11,795 nucleotides of DNA from Caldifarciminota bacterium RBG_13_43_14 (GCA_001771735.1 MEUM01000018.1:1-11795); one strand, 5' to 3'. Positions 1 to 6,327 are shown, counted from the first letter of the stretch. Numbers and translations are program-made. Notes: generated from the letters alone by a model not told the origin.

Positions 1-330
1 GGACGCTGGTATCTGGCCAGCAAAATCAGCCCAAAAAAAACCTGGGAGGGAACGATCATCGCCGTTCTTTTATTATTCCCGATAACTCTATTATTGGGCA
101 ATACCTGGATAGCTGGCTGGCGATTGATCGATTGCATTATTGTGACTCTGGGTATTGGAATACTTGGGACAATCGGAGATCTTCTGGAATCAGCGATGAA
201 GCGCGAGGTGAATCTCAAGGATTCATCCCGAATATTTCCGGGGCACGGCGGGTTTCTTGACCGGGTCGATTCTTTGATGCTTAATATCCCTTTCTTCTAT
301 TTTTATATGATATTCCGTATCTATTTATGA
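1..330 (+). CDS. cdsA: Phosphatidate cytidylyltransferase (CdsA), 3' part
   Basis: This is the C-terminal part (109 residues) of CdsA; the reading frame is open from base 1 and the start lies upstream of the window. CdsA is an integral membrane enzyme that makes CDP-diacylglycerol from phosphatidate and CTP, the branch point of bacterial phospholipid synthesis. The CDP-alcohol cytidylyltransferase signature is complete at residues 68-94 of the visible part: S-x-M-K-R, then K-D, then a PGHGG motif followed by a D-R-V-D ending. Near the visible N-terminus is the family's SPKKTWEG motif. Two hydrophobic stretches (about residues 20-33 and 41-58) and a hydrophobic tail fit membrane segments. The stop overlaps the rarA start by four bases (ATGA), so the two are probably translationally coupled. 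This is the bacterial CdsA form, not archaeal CarS. Confidence 0.95.
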   Translation, partial: GRWYLASKISPKKTWEGTIIAVLLLFPITLLLGNTWIAGWRLIDCIIVTLGIGILGTIGDLLESAMKREVNLKDSSRIFPGHGGFLDRVDSLMLNIPFFYFYMIFRIYL

Positions 331-1550
331 ACCGCTCTCCGCTTGCGGACCGTATACGTCCCACATCCCTCGATGATATACTCGGCCAGCAGCATTTGCT
401 CGGACCCGGTTGCCCGATCAAAAAACAAATAGAAAGCGGTCACCTATTTTCCATGATACTTTTCGGTCCACCTGGTTGCGGTAAAACGACGATCGCCCAA
501 TTGCTTGCGAAACATTTTGCCGCTGATTTTATTTCATTCTCAGCTGCAACCAGCGGCATTGTCGAAATAAAAAAATTCATGGCCGATGCGGATAAAAGAA
601 AGAAAATGTATAACCGGGATACAATTTTATTTATTGATGAAATCCATCGTTTCAACAAAGCCCAGCAGGATGCGTTTTTACCCTATTTAGAGAAAGGAAC
701 GATAATTCTGATCGGCGCGACGACCGAAAATCCATCCTTCGAACTCAATTCGAGCCTGTTATCCCGTACCAAAGTGTATATGCTCAACCCGCTGTCAAAT
801 AACGACATTGTGAGCATTGTCAAACGCGCGTTAAGATCGGACAATGGTCTTGCCAGCAAATTTAAGATCCCGGATATGGCAGTTGATTTCATTGCCAATA
901 TATCGGATGGCGATGCACGGGTCGCGCTCAACGCCCTGGAACTCGCAAGTTTAGCCGCAAAAGATCAGTCGATCTCACTGGCGATCGTTGAAGATGTTGT
1001 CCAGAAGAAAGCCTTGAAATATGATAAGCAAGGTGAAGAGCATTATAATATTATTTCCGCATTACATAAATCGATGCGCGGATCAGATCCGGATGCGGCG
1101 CTTTACTGGCTTGCCCGAATGCTCGAAGCCGGCGAGGATCCGATGTATATTGCCCGTCGTCTGGTTCGCTTTTCGGTCGAGGATATCGGATCAGCTGATC
1201 CCAATGCGCTGGTCATTGCAATTGCCGCCCGCGATGCAATCGAGTTCATCGGTCGGCCCGAAGGTGATCTTGCTCTCGCTCATTGCGTCGTTTATCTGGC
1301 CAGAGCAGCTAAAAGCAACGAAATCTATGTTGCCTATGACAAAGCCCGGGAAGATGCCCTTAAAACCAATGCCGAACCAGTGCCGATGCATATTAGAAAT
1401 GCTCCGACCAAATTGATGACCGAACTCGGCTATGGTAAGGGTTACAAATATGATCATGATTACCCAAATGCCAAAGCACCACAAGAATATTTTCCAGACT
1501 CGCTCAAGGACCGTAAATATCTGCGCAAAAAGGTAAAAAAGGATGAGTGA
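327..1550 (+). CDS. rarA: RarA/MgsA family AAA+ ATPase (replication-associated recombination protein A)
   Basis: A 407-residue RarA (MgsA; WRNIP1 relative), close to the usual length of roughly 420-450. The family is a clamp-loader-like tetrameric ATPase that acts at stalled replication forks and on single-stranded DNA ends. Visible features: an RPTSLDDILGQ start typical of the clamp-loader group, Walker A GPPGCGKTT at 47-55, Walker B LFIDEIH at 101-107, and the sensor-1/arginine-finger stretch GATTENPSFELNSSLLSR at 130-147. The C-terminal half carries the family's conserved runs MRGSDPDAALYWLARML and EDIGSADP, and ends near the usual YKYDHDYP motif. No Shine-Dalgarno sequence is evident; the ATG overlaps the cdsA stop codon, which suggests translational coupling. 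The stop overlaps the next gene by 8 bases, so all three genes look co-transcribed. Confidence 0.96.
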   Translation: MNRSPLADRIRPTSLDDILGQQHLLGPGCPIKKQIESGHLFSMILFGPPGCGKTTIAQLLAKHFAADFISFSAATSGIVEIKKFMADADKRKKMYNRDTILFIDEIHRFNKAQQDAFLPYLEKGTIILIGATTENPSFELNSSLLSRTKVYMLNPLSNNDIVSIVKRALRSDNGLASKFKIPDMAVDFIANISDGDARVALNALELASLAAKDQSISLAIVEDVVQKKALKYDKQGEEHYNIISALHKSMRGSDPDAALYWLARMLEAGEDPMYIARRLVRFSVEDIGSADPNALVIAIAARDAIEFIGRPEGDLALAHCVVYLARAAKSNEIYVAYDKAREDALKTNAEPVPMHIRNAPTKLMTELGYGKGYKYDHDYPNAKAPQEYFPDSLKDRKYLRKKVKKDE

Positions 1551-2721
1551 ATCCTTTGATACTATAATTGTTGGTGCCGGACCGGCCGGCAGCGCCGCGG
1601 CTCTCACGCTGGCTGAAGAAGGGCTCTCGGTCTTGCTTATTGAAGAACATGATAAGATCGGTGTTCCAGTCGCATGCGCCGAAGGAATATCACGTTCAAC
1701 GATCAGGGATTATCTTGAGATAAAACCTGAATGGATAAGCCGTCCATTAAAGGGTTCGATAATCCGGGGCCCGGATGACCAGGAATTTAAGATCGAATAT
1801 CCTGGCTGCGGCTGGATCTTGAACCGCAAAGTATTTGATGCCGCCCTGGCCGGGATCGCGCAGACAAAAGGTGCGGTAGTAAAAACCAGTACTAAAGCAA
1901 TAGGCATTGATGGTAATTGGGTCCTGGTTCGCGAAACTGGTAAAGAAAAAAAATATGGTTTTCGATATATTGTCGCGGCTGATGGCATTGCGTCCAGGGT
2001 CGGAACATGGTTTGGTATTGATACTCGCCTGTCAATGTACGAGATCGAGGTTTGCGCAGAATATTATATGGAAAATATCAAAGTCGATCCGGATTATACC
2101 GCGCTCATTGTCGGTGAAAATTACGCACCGGGAGGTTATGCCTGGATATTCCCAAAATCAATGAACTCAGCCAATGTTGGTCTTGGAATATCTCCTCGCA
2201 AGACCCGCCAGCGGGCAAAAGATTTTCTCGATCGATGGAGCAAAAAAGAATTCCCGGACGGCAAGATCGTCCAGCGCATTTTCGGCGGCGTACCGGCTAA
2301 GATCCTGAAAAGGTATTGCGGACGAAATTTCTTTCTGGTCGGCGATGCAGCGCGTCTTGCCGATCCGCTTACCGGTGCCGGGATCGCCAACGGAATAAAA
2401 TCCGGCATACTTGCCGCCCGCAGCATAATCGCTGCTACCCGGGGGAAAAAGATCACGTATGAACAGGATATCAAAAGTCTGATCATTAATGAGATCCGAT
2501 CTCATTTCCGGGTCCGGGATAAATATTTACATCTTACCGACCGTGAATTCCTTGAGATCTTCAGGATTGCTAAAGAATTTTTTCATGGCAAGACCGTAAC
2601 GAATATCAACATCCAGGAAATAGTCCGGCATATATTATACGCTTCTCCAATGATCTTTCGCATCTATACCCTCATTAAACTCCGGCAAATTTTTGGGAAT
2701 AAGAAACGCCGGCTCAATTAA
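1543..2721 (+). CDS. Geranylgeranyl reductase family FAD-dependent oxidoreductase
   Basis: A 392-residue flavoprotein of the geranylgeranyl reductase/digeranylgeranylglycerophospholipid reductase family (p-hydroxybenzoate hydroxylase fold). Visible features: the FAD dinucleotide-binding motif GAGPAG at 11-16, an acidic end to the second strand (E34/E35), the family motif PVACAEGIS at 42-50 near the flavin, ADG at 146-148, GYAWIFPK at 198-205, and the second FAD motif GDAARLADPLTGAGI at 267-281. Family members saturate isoprenoid chains: archaeal lipids, the chlorophyll phytyl chain, and menaquinone side chains in some bacteria. The substrate cannot be read from sequence; menaquinone or another polyprenyl lipid is plausible given cdsA in the same operon, but this is inference. 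An AGGT ribosome-binding site at 1531-1534 lies 8 bases before the ATG, inside rarA. The stop codon sits in the loop/stem edge of the downstream hairpin. Confidence 0.9.
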   Translation: MSESFDTIIVGAGPAGSAAALTLAEEGLSVLLIEEHDKIGVPVACAEGISRSTIRDYLEIKPEWISRPLKGSIIRGPDDQEFKIEYPGCGWILNRKVFDAALAGIAQTKGAVVKTSTKAIGIDGNWVLVRETGKEKKYGFRYIVAADGIASRVGTWFGIDTRLSMYEIEVCAEYYMENIKVDPDYTALIVGENYAPGGYAWIFPKSMNSANVGLGISPRKTRQRAKDFLDRWSKKEFPDGKIVQRIFGGVPAKILKRYCGRNFFLVGDAARLADPLTGAGIANGIKSGILAARSIIAATRGKKITYEQDIKSLIINEIRSHFRVRDKYLHLTDREFLEIFRIAKEFFHGKTVTNINIQEIVRHILYASPMIFRIYTLIKLRQIFGNKKRRLN

Positions 2722-2730
2722 GCCGGCGTT
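2705..2730. terminator. Probable bidirectional intrinsic terminator
   Basis: A perfect 10-bp GC-rich stem (AACGCCGGCT at 2705-2714 with AGCCGGCGTT at 2721-2730) and a 6-base loop lie between two convergent genes. The stop codon of the plus-strand reductase (2719-2721) falls inside it, and the minus-strand gene ends 19 bases away. The U tracts are poor on both sides: on the minus strand the stem is followed by TTTCTTATT, on the plus strand by an AT-rich stretch with a T run only at 2746-2751. Position and stem strength support termination in both directions. Confidence 0.7.
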
Positions 2731-2749
2731 TACGATTTAAACATTCTTT

Positions 2750-3088
2750 TTAACGTGTTTTTTTAGTCTTAGATGATTTTGTATTTTTGTCGGTTTTTTT
2801 AAGTAAATCCTTGAATTTGGAATTAAGATTCTTTATTTTCTGAAGATCATCCTCACGCTGATCATTAACTCCATTTGAATCAGCGTCCTGAAAGCGATCT
2901 TTTTTATCATTATTCTTATCATCCTGATTGTTGATGATATTCTTATTGTCTTTATTGTCTTTGATTACCTCTTCGGTCTTTATTTTATTATCGTCATTAT
3001 TATTAGATCTTGTGTTGTTATTTCTCACTACCGGTTGTACCGCGTACAGTAAACTGCCAAAAAAGAACAGGATCATGATCTTGTTCAT
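2750..3088 (-). CDS. Small secreted N/D/K-rich protein with one calcium-loop-like motif
   Basis: A 112-residue protein of no recognised family. It begins with a short signal peptide (MNKIMILFFFGSLLYA, probable cleavage after residue 16). The mature part is almost entirely Asn, Asp, Lys, Glu and Gln, so probably disordered. Residues 68-80 (DADSNGVNDQRED) fit the thrombospondin type-3-like calcium loop D-x-D-x-(D/N)-G-x-x-D-x-x-(E/D), present here as one copy. After it come a short possible helix (about 82-98) and a basic Lys/Ser/Thr tail. The start is supported by a GAGGT ribosome-binding site 3 bases before the ATG, much like that of the gene upstream. It begins 37 bases after the DUF4384-PEGA gene on the same strand and is probably the last gene of that operon. 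The motif does not prove calcium binding. Confidence 0.72.
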   Translation of the reverse strand: MNKIMILFFFGSLLYAVQPVVRNNNTRSNNNDDNKIKTEEVIKDNKDNKNIINNQDDKNNDKKDRFQDADSNGVNDQREDDLQKIKNLNSKFKDLLKKTDKNTKSSKTKKTR

Positions 3089-3125
3089 GTTACCTCACAT
3101 TATTATAAAAAAATCTACTTTCATG

Positions 3126-3746
3126 TCAATACGGAAAGAGCTTAACGAATATTCTTCGGTGCTCACCGGGGTCAAGCCAGATCCTTCGCTCCAATGTCCG
3201 GTATCCATATTTCCTGATCTCAATTATATACTCACCTGGTCTGATCGTGAGCGTGCGCGGTGCCTTACCTATATACTCCCCGTCACCGCTTTGAGCTTCG
3301 GTTATGAATATCTGGCCGTATTTAGGAGTGGTAATTATTCGCAACCTTGCCGGTTCCGGCTCTTCAATATAGATCTCAATGGTCTCGCGGCTGATAAGCG
3401 CGGCATCATCCTCAAGCATTGGTGGTTTTTCCGAAGAAGCAAGTATAATGATCGTCTCGACCCCTTCCGGACCACTGACAATGTAATCGAAATTTGCCTT
3501 TTCAGGCGGCAGCTGATAAGTACGGTTGGCCTTCACCCAGCCGTCGTCTTCATCAGGGGGGAAGAGACGGCTTTCCCTTCCCCCTACCTCAATACTATAA
3601 ACGGCGACATAACAATCTTGATCGGTTCGGAAGGATATCCTTAAAGGCTCACCAGTCTGATAAATGCCGTCTTCATGATCCACCCATGCTTCGATAAGTG
3701 GTCCGTTGCTGATCGTCGTAAGCGCAAGCAATAATATTCCGAACAT
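3126..3746 (-). CDS. Secreted DUF4384 and PEGA domain protein
   Basis: A 206-residue exported protein. A short hydrophobic N-terminus (residues 1-15) acts as a probable signal peptide. Residues about 20-107 match DUF4384: the pattern IYQTGEPLRISFRTDQDCYVAV, then SRLFPPDED and SGPEGVETIIILAS, usual for this beta-rich domain. Residues about 133-204 form a PEGA domain, with the characteristic G-x-I-F-I strand, YIGKAPRTLTIRPGEY and YGYRTLERRI. PEGA and DUF4384 occur in surface or periplasmic proteins, often beside serine/threonine kinases or caspase-like proteases, but neither partner is in this window. A GAGG ribosome-binding site (3752-3755) ends 5 bases before the ATG, and its spacer contains the stop codon of the preceding gene; only 2 bases separate the two genes, so they are co-translated. 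The biochemical role is unknown. Confidence 0.88.
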   Translation of the reverse strand: MFGILLLALTTISNGPLIEAWVDHEDGIYQTGEPLRISFRTDQDCYVAVYSIEVGGRESRLFPPDEDDGWVKANRTYQLPPEKANFDYIVSGPEGVETIIILASSEKPPMLEDDAALISRETIEIYIEEPEPARLRIITTPKYGQIFITEAQSGDGEYIGKAPRTLTIRPGEYIIEIRKYGYRTLERRIWLDPGEHRRIFVKLFPY

Positions 3747-3748
3747 GA

Positions 3749-4738
3749 TTACCTCGATTTTTCTCTATCTTTTTTTGATGGTATGTTATTTGGTGCGCGA
3801 TCCCGTTCTTCGCGATTCTGAGGCACAGGCGTAGGCTTCTTTTCTTTTGTCGGCGGCTTGATGCTTTCATTGTCTTTATCCTGTTTTTCCCTTTCCATAT
3901 TCTGGTTATTCGATTCATTCCGGTCGTCTTTCGGGCCTGGACGAACATCGCCTTTACTATCGTCGATATGGTCCTTTTCTCTTTTGATAATTCTTGGCTG
4001 TCCGTTGTCATCCGATTTATTGTCTTTTTCATTATCAAGATATTTGTCACTACTGTTTTTGTCGACCGTACGATTATCAAACTGGGTCGGCATTGTATTA
4101 CGATCCTGCTCTTTCTTATAATTATCGTTCTTGATTGCATCGATGCGGTGCTCGGCATTCTTTACGTTGATTTCTTTCTTAACCTTATCAACATAATCGG
4201 TGCGCATTTTTTCAAGATTCCCGCTTTTGTGTTCCTGCTCAATGCGCTTGAACGCTTCCGGATCTTTTTCTTTTGACAATCTGATCACTTCACTTTCCTT
4301 GTATGGAATGTTGATCTCGCGCGGCGGTTTATCAGGCAGATTATATCCTCTTTCCCTGGCTTTATACCGCAATTCATGATAAGAATATGGCAGCTGATAC
4401 CTTACCCAGCGTCCATATCGGGGTCGATACCACCAACCGCCATTTTCATACCACACAACATAATAGCCGGCATAGAAGAAATCCCAGTGGAAGTTATGTG
4501 CCCAGTGGCATCGATGCCAGTACCAATCCCACCACCAAGGATACCACCATACATAATGCACACAATAATACCCGTGCGGGTAATATACCCAGTGCCCATC
4601 GCTCCAGTAATAATCATCCCAGTATTCATCTTCCCAGTATTCACCCCGATCGTAATTATCATAATCATTGTAAATGAAATCCGCCGTGAAAGCGAAAACC
4701 GGTACTGCGATAAGGGCCAACAATATCAGGCGTTTCAT
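3749..4738 (-). CDS. Secreted aromatic-rich protein with charged low-complexity tail
   Basis: A 329-residue protein with a clear signal peptide (MKRLILLALIAVPVFA, residues 1-16). Residues 34-114 are extraordinarily aromatic: 17 Trp and 18 Tyr, plus 7 His and two Cys (59 and 77). The four tryptophans 35, 40, 45 and 50 are spaced exactly five apart in repeats of the type YW(E/D/S)D. The later part (WWYRPRYGRWV, 102-112) recalls the WXXGXW/YXWGXW and DUF6600-like secreted aromatic repeat proteins, but I cannot assign a family. Residues from about 120 to the end are hydrophilic (Lys, Asp, Glu, Asn, Arg, Pro), first partly helical (about 130-195), then probably disordered. A strong AGGAGG site (4744-4749) lies 5 bases before the ATG. 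It is followed 2 bases later by the DUF4384-PEGA gene. Function unknown; a surface or cell-wall role is inferred only from export and context. Confidence 0.82.
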   Translation of the reverse strand: MKRLILLALIAVPVFAFTADFIYNDYDNYDRGEYWEDEYWDDYYWSDGHWVYYPHGYYCVHYVWWYPWWWDWYWHRCHWAHNFHWDFFYAGYYVVWYENGGWWYRPRYGRWVRYQLPYSYHELRYKARERGYNLPDKPPREINIPYKESEVIRLSKEKDPEAFKRIEQEHKSGNLEKMRTDYVDKVKKEINVKNAEHRIDAIKNDNYKKEQDRNTMPTQFDNRTVDKNSSDKYLDNEKDNKSDDNGQPRIIKREKDHIDDSKGDVRPGPKDDRNESNNQNMEREKQDKDNESIKPPTKEKKPTPVPQNREERDRAPNNIPSKKDREKSR

Positions 4739-4828
4739 TTTATCCTCCTTTTTATTAATGATCTTCTGATCCCGGATAATATCGACAAGGAATCAGTGAG
4801 TTGAACATGACAATAAAATAGTTGCATG

Positions 4829-5599
4829 TTAGGGCCTCACTACTAATTCCTGATTACCCGGGTCGATCTGATAGGCCCAATCAAAAACAACATAGTCCGG
4901 ACCAAAACCGGTGATCCGTACTTTAGCAAAATGATTATCCCAAGTCCAGATAATATACGTGTGTCCGATTATGGCTTCAACAATGCCGGTATTTGACCAA
5001 CCATGTTCGGGCGCATAGGTTACATCATCCAAAGACTCGGTATAACCAAAATCCTGTATTAATCCTCCTGGTCTTGCGATATAGAAAAAATAGGTTTCAT
5101 AATAATCATCGTAGCCATAATAGAAATCACATGACGGGTGATTATATGGAATTGCCGAATAGTCGCTGAAATTCCATCCCGCGTAACTTGGATATTCAAG
5201 ATAATCAAAGATCTCCTCATCATACCCCTCAGGTCTTGGAGTATCAAACACCAATTCATACGATAGATCGCTCTCATTGCCCTCTTGATCAAATGCGGCC
5301 ACTGCGTAGAAATAGGTTTGCCCGTTTATCAATCCATAGTCAATGAAATAATCGAGGTTTGTTTCTCCGATCAGATAATAGGCGCCGCTCGGGGTCATAC
5401 TGCGAAATATGCGATATCCAGCGAGATCCGGCTCGGTATTTTCATACCAGATCAACATGACTTCGGTATCACCAGTAATGGACCGTACTCCGCGGGGAAC
5501 GGCTGGCGGTTCATCGTCAAATCCTTCATAACAACAGCCGGTAAAAATTAATATTGTTATCAGAGCTGAGAATATTAGAAAGATTTTCTTATTTTTCAT
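4829..5599 (-). CDS. Lipoprotein with fibronectin type III domain
   Basis: A 256-residue predicted lipoprotein: a Lys-rich N-terminus, a hydrophobic stretch (6-19) and a lipobox FTGC with the lipidated Cys at 22. Residues about 31-120 are a fibronectin type III domain, shown by PDLAGYRIFRS (58-67), SGAYYLIGET, INGQTYFYAVAAFDQEGNES (91-110) and a final strand. Residues about 125-256 form a second region rich in Tyr, Asp and Phe that ends in GHTYIIWTWDNHFAKVRI and YQIDPGNQEL (243-252); it looks like a beta domain, but I cannot name it. FN3 domains mediate extracellular contacts rather than catalysis. The start is supported by an AGAGGTG ribosome-binding site and, immediately upstream, a sigma-54-type promoter predicting a leader of only about 13 bases. 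The next gene starts 90 bases downstream with no strong terminator between them, so the promoter may serve the whole run down to 2750. Confidence 0.85.
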   Translation of the reverse strand: MKNKKIFLIFSALITILIFTGCCYEGFDDEPPAVPRGVRSITGDTEVMLIWYENTEPDLAGYRIFRSMTPSGAYYLIGETNLDYFIDYGLINGQTYFYAVAAFDQEGNESDLSYELVFDTPRPEGYDEEIFDYLEYPSYAGWNFSDYSAIPYNHPSCDFYYGYDDYYETYFFYIARPGGLIQDFGYTESLDDVTYAPEHGWSNTGIVEAIIGHTYIIWTWDNHFAKVRITGFGPDYVVFDWAYQIDPGNQELVVRP

Positions 5600-5622
5600 T
5601 TTTCACCTCTGCCAATATAATA

Positions 5623-5638
5623 AGCAAGGTTCGTGCCA
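5623..5638 (-). promoter_or_regulatory. Sigma-54 (RpoN) -24/-12 promoter for the FN3 lipoprotein gene
   Basis: On the minus strand the sequence reads TGGCACGAACCTTGCT, a full match to the sigma-54 consensus TGGCAC-N5-TTGC(A/T), with the invariant GG and GC dinucleotides at the right spacing. Counting from the -12 element puts the transcription start near 5612 (a G on the minus strand), 13 bases before the ATG at 5599, and the AGAGGTG ribosome-binding site fits inside that leader. No good sigma-70 pair was seen in the same interval. The upstream DNA is AT-rich and contains a dyad that could bind an activator, as this promoter class requires. Confidence 0.75.
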
Positions 5639-5697
5639 GAAGAAGTCTTGTAATTTAAAGAGATAAATTGATGTTAATGCATAAAAAAAGTAAAACC

Positions 5698-5712
5698 GCA
5701 CAAATTATGTGC
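5698..5712. promoter_or_regulatory. Candidate enhancer (NtrC-like dyad) upstream of the sigma-54 promoter
   Basis: GCACAAATTATGTGC is a dyad with 5-base arms (GCACA/TGTGC) around 5 central bases. Its half-sites have the GCAC-N7-GTGC arrangement of the enterobacterial NtrC site. Its centre lies about 93 bases upstream of the predicted sigma-54 start site, within the usual distance for bacterial enhancer-binding proteins. A 15-bp dyad can arise by chance and only one copy is present, so the identity of the activator is unproven. Confidence 0.45.
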
Positions 5713-5735
5713 AGCTCGAAAAAATCGTTTAGCGC

Positions 5736-5793
5736 TGTGGGAGCGGCTTTCCAGCCGCGATTATATTATCGAGCCCAGGAGGGCTCTCCCACA
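5736..5793. repeat. REP-like inverted pair of 28-base repeat units
   Basis: Two 28-base units face each other, separated by 2 bases. Unit 1 (plus strand, 5736-5763) reads TGTGGGAG, then a CGGCT/AGCCG hairpin with loop TTCC, then CGATTA. Unit 2 (minus strand, 5793-5766) reads TGTGGGAG, then an AGCCC/GGGCT hairpin with loop TCCT, then CGATAA. Together they can also pair through the 8-bp outer arms, giving a branched structure. The TGTGGGAGCGG head is very like Pseudomonas REP elements, which are mobilised by RAYT (TnpA-REP) transposases; no such gene is in the window. The element lies between the LEA2 lipoprotein gene and the sigma-54 promoter, and open frames across it are not genes. Confidence 0.8.
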
Positions 5794-5866
5794 TCAACCG
5801 TTTCGCAAGAGAGGGGACTTATTTTTTTGTTGTCCGTTACATCTTTCCTTTAAATCACTGTAATCA

Positions 5867-5894
5867 AAAATTTCTGATCTTTTTCGGAAATTTT
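5867..5894 (-). terminator. Weak AT-rich hairpin at the end of the LEA2 lipoprotein gene
   Basis: The 8-base arms AAAATTTC (5867-5874) and GAAATTTT (5887-5894) can pair across a 12-base loop, starting at the stop codon of the minus-strand gene. The stem is almost all A-T and the loop is long, with only a TTTTTGATT tail, so termination here would be inefficient. The REP-like element about 75 bases further on may contribute to 3' end formation. Confidence 0.25.
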
Positions 5895-6327
5895 ATAGAT
5901 TCAACTCGACCGGATAGCTTATCTCTCCTAATGGTGTATTAATATATGCCTTTGCATTGATCTTGTATGATGCTTTTTTCAAACGTAATGCCTCGACCAG
6001 CACATCACCAATTTTGGAATATTCAAGCGTGATCGTCGTTGTGAAATTCTCGGATTTCCCGGCCGGGATCTTGATCCCTTTGCCGGTCGTGCCGGTAAAC
6101 ACATCCTTATTATTAACCAAAAACGTATAACTGAATTTATCAAGGGTTGCATCAATACTATTGGGATTAGTTGACTTAATATCAAAATCGAGCTTTAGAT
6201 TCGAAAATGTAAAATCATAAGGATTTACTGACAGTAAATTGAATTTGCATTCCTTTATTGCCAGCCGTTCTTTGATCGCCGCGCAGGCGATGAATAATAT
6301 TAATGGTAATAATATTAATTTTTTCAT
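5893..6327 (-). CDS. LEA2/WHy-domain lipoprotein
   Basis: A 144-residue predicted lipoprotein with lipobox FIAC and the lipidated Cys at 15. The rest fits the LEA type 2 (LEA14/WHy) beta-sandwich: alternating strands, the hallmark NPNSIDATLDKF at 54-65, a following YTFLVNN strand, then the turn KIPAGKSENF at 86-95 and a closing strand. Bacterial LEA2 proteins are small envelope proteins of poorly known function, suggested to help with stress or to carry lipophilic ligands. An AGGAG ribosome-binding site lies about 11 bases before the ATG. It starts 29 bases after the DUF4139 gene with no promoter evident between them, so the two are probably one transcript. Confidence 0.87.
   Translation of the reverse strand: MKKLILLPLILFIACAAIKERLAIKECKFNLLSVNPYDFTFSNLKLDFDIKSTNPNSIDATLDKFSYTFLVNNKDVFTGTTGKGIKIPAGKSENFTTTITLEYSKIGDVLVEALRLKKASYKINAKAYINTPLGEISYPVELNL

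Noticed and set aside
2928..3644. A 238-codon open frame on the plus strand across the two small secreted-protein genes
   Set aside because: It is antisense to genes with signal peptides, ribosome-binding sites and recognisable DUF4384/PEGA domains. Its protein shows no domain and its start has no ribosome-binding site; the hydrophobic N-terminus is the mirror of Asn/Asp/Lys codons.
4376..4804. Open frames on the plus strand, rich in Ile/Pro or Thr/His/Asn, opposite the aromatic-rich gene
   Set aside because: They are antisense shadows of the Trp/Tyr-rich coding sequence, which has a strong AGGAGG site and a signal peptide.
2750..5599. Defence or toxin-antitoxin system in the exported cluster
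   Set aside because: All four products carry signal peptides or a lipobox, and none shows nuclease, ATPase, kinase or toxin motifs.
5668..5853. A 61-codon plus-strand frame
   Set aside because: It runs through the NtrC-like dyad and the REP-like repeat, so its sequence is set by the repeat; there is no ribosome-binding site and no family resemblance.
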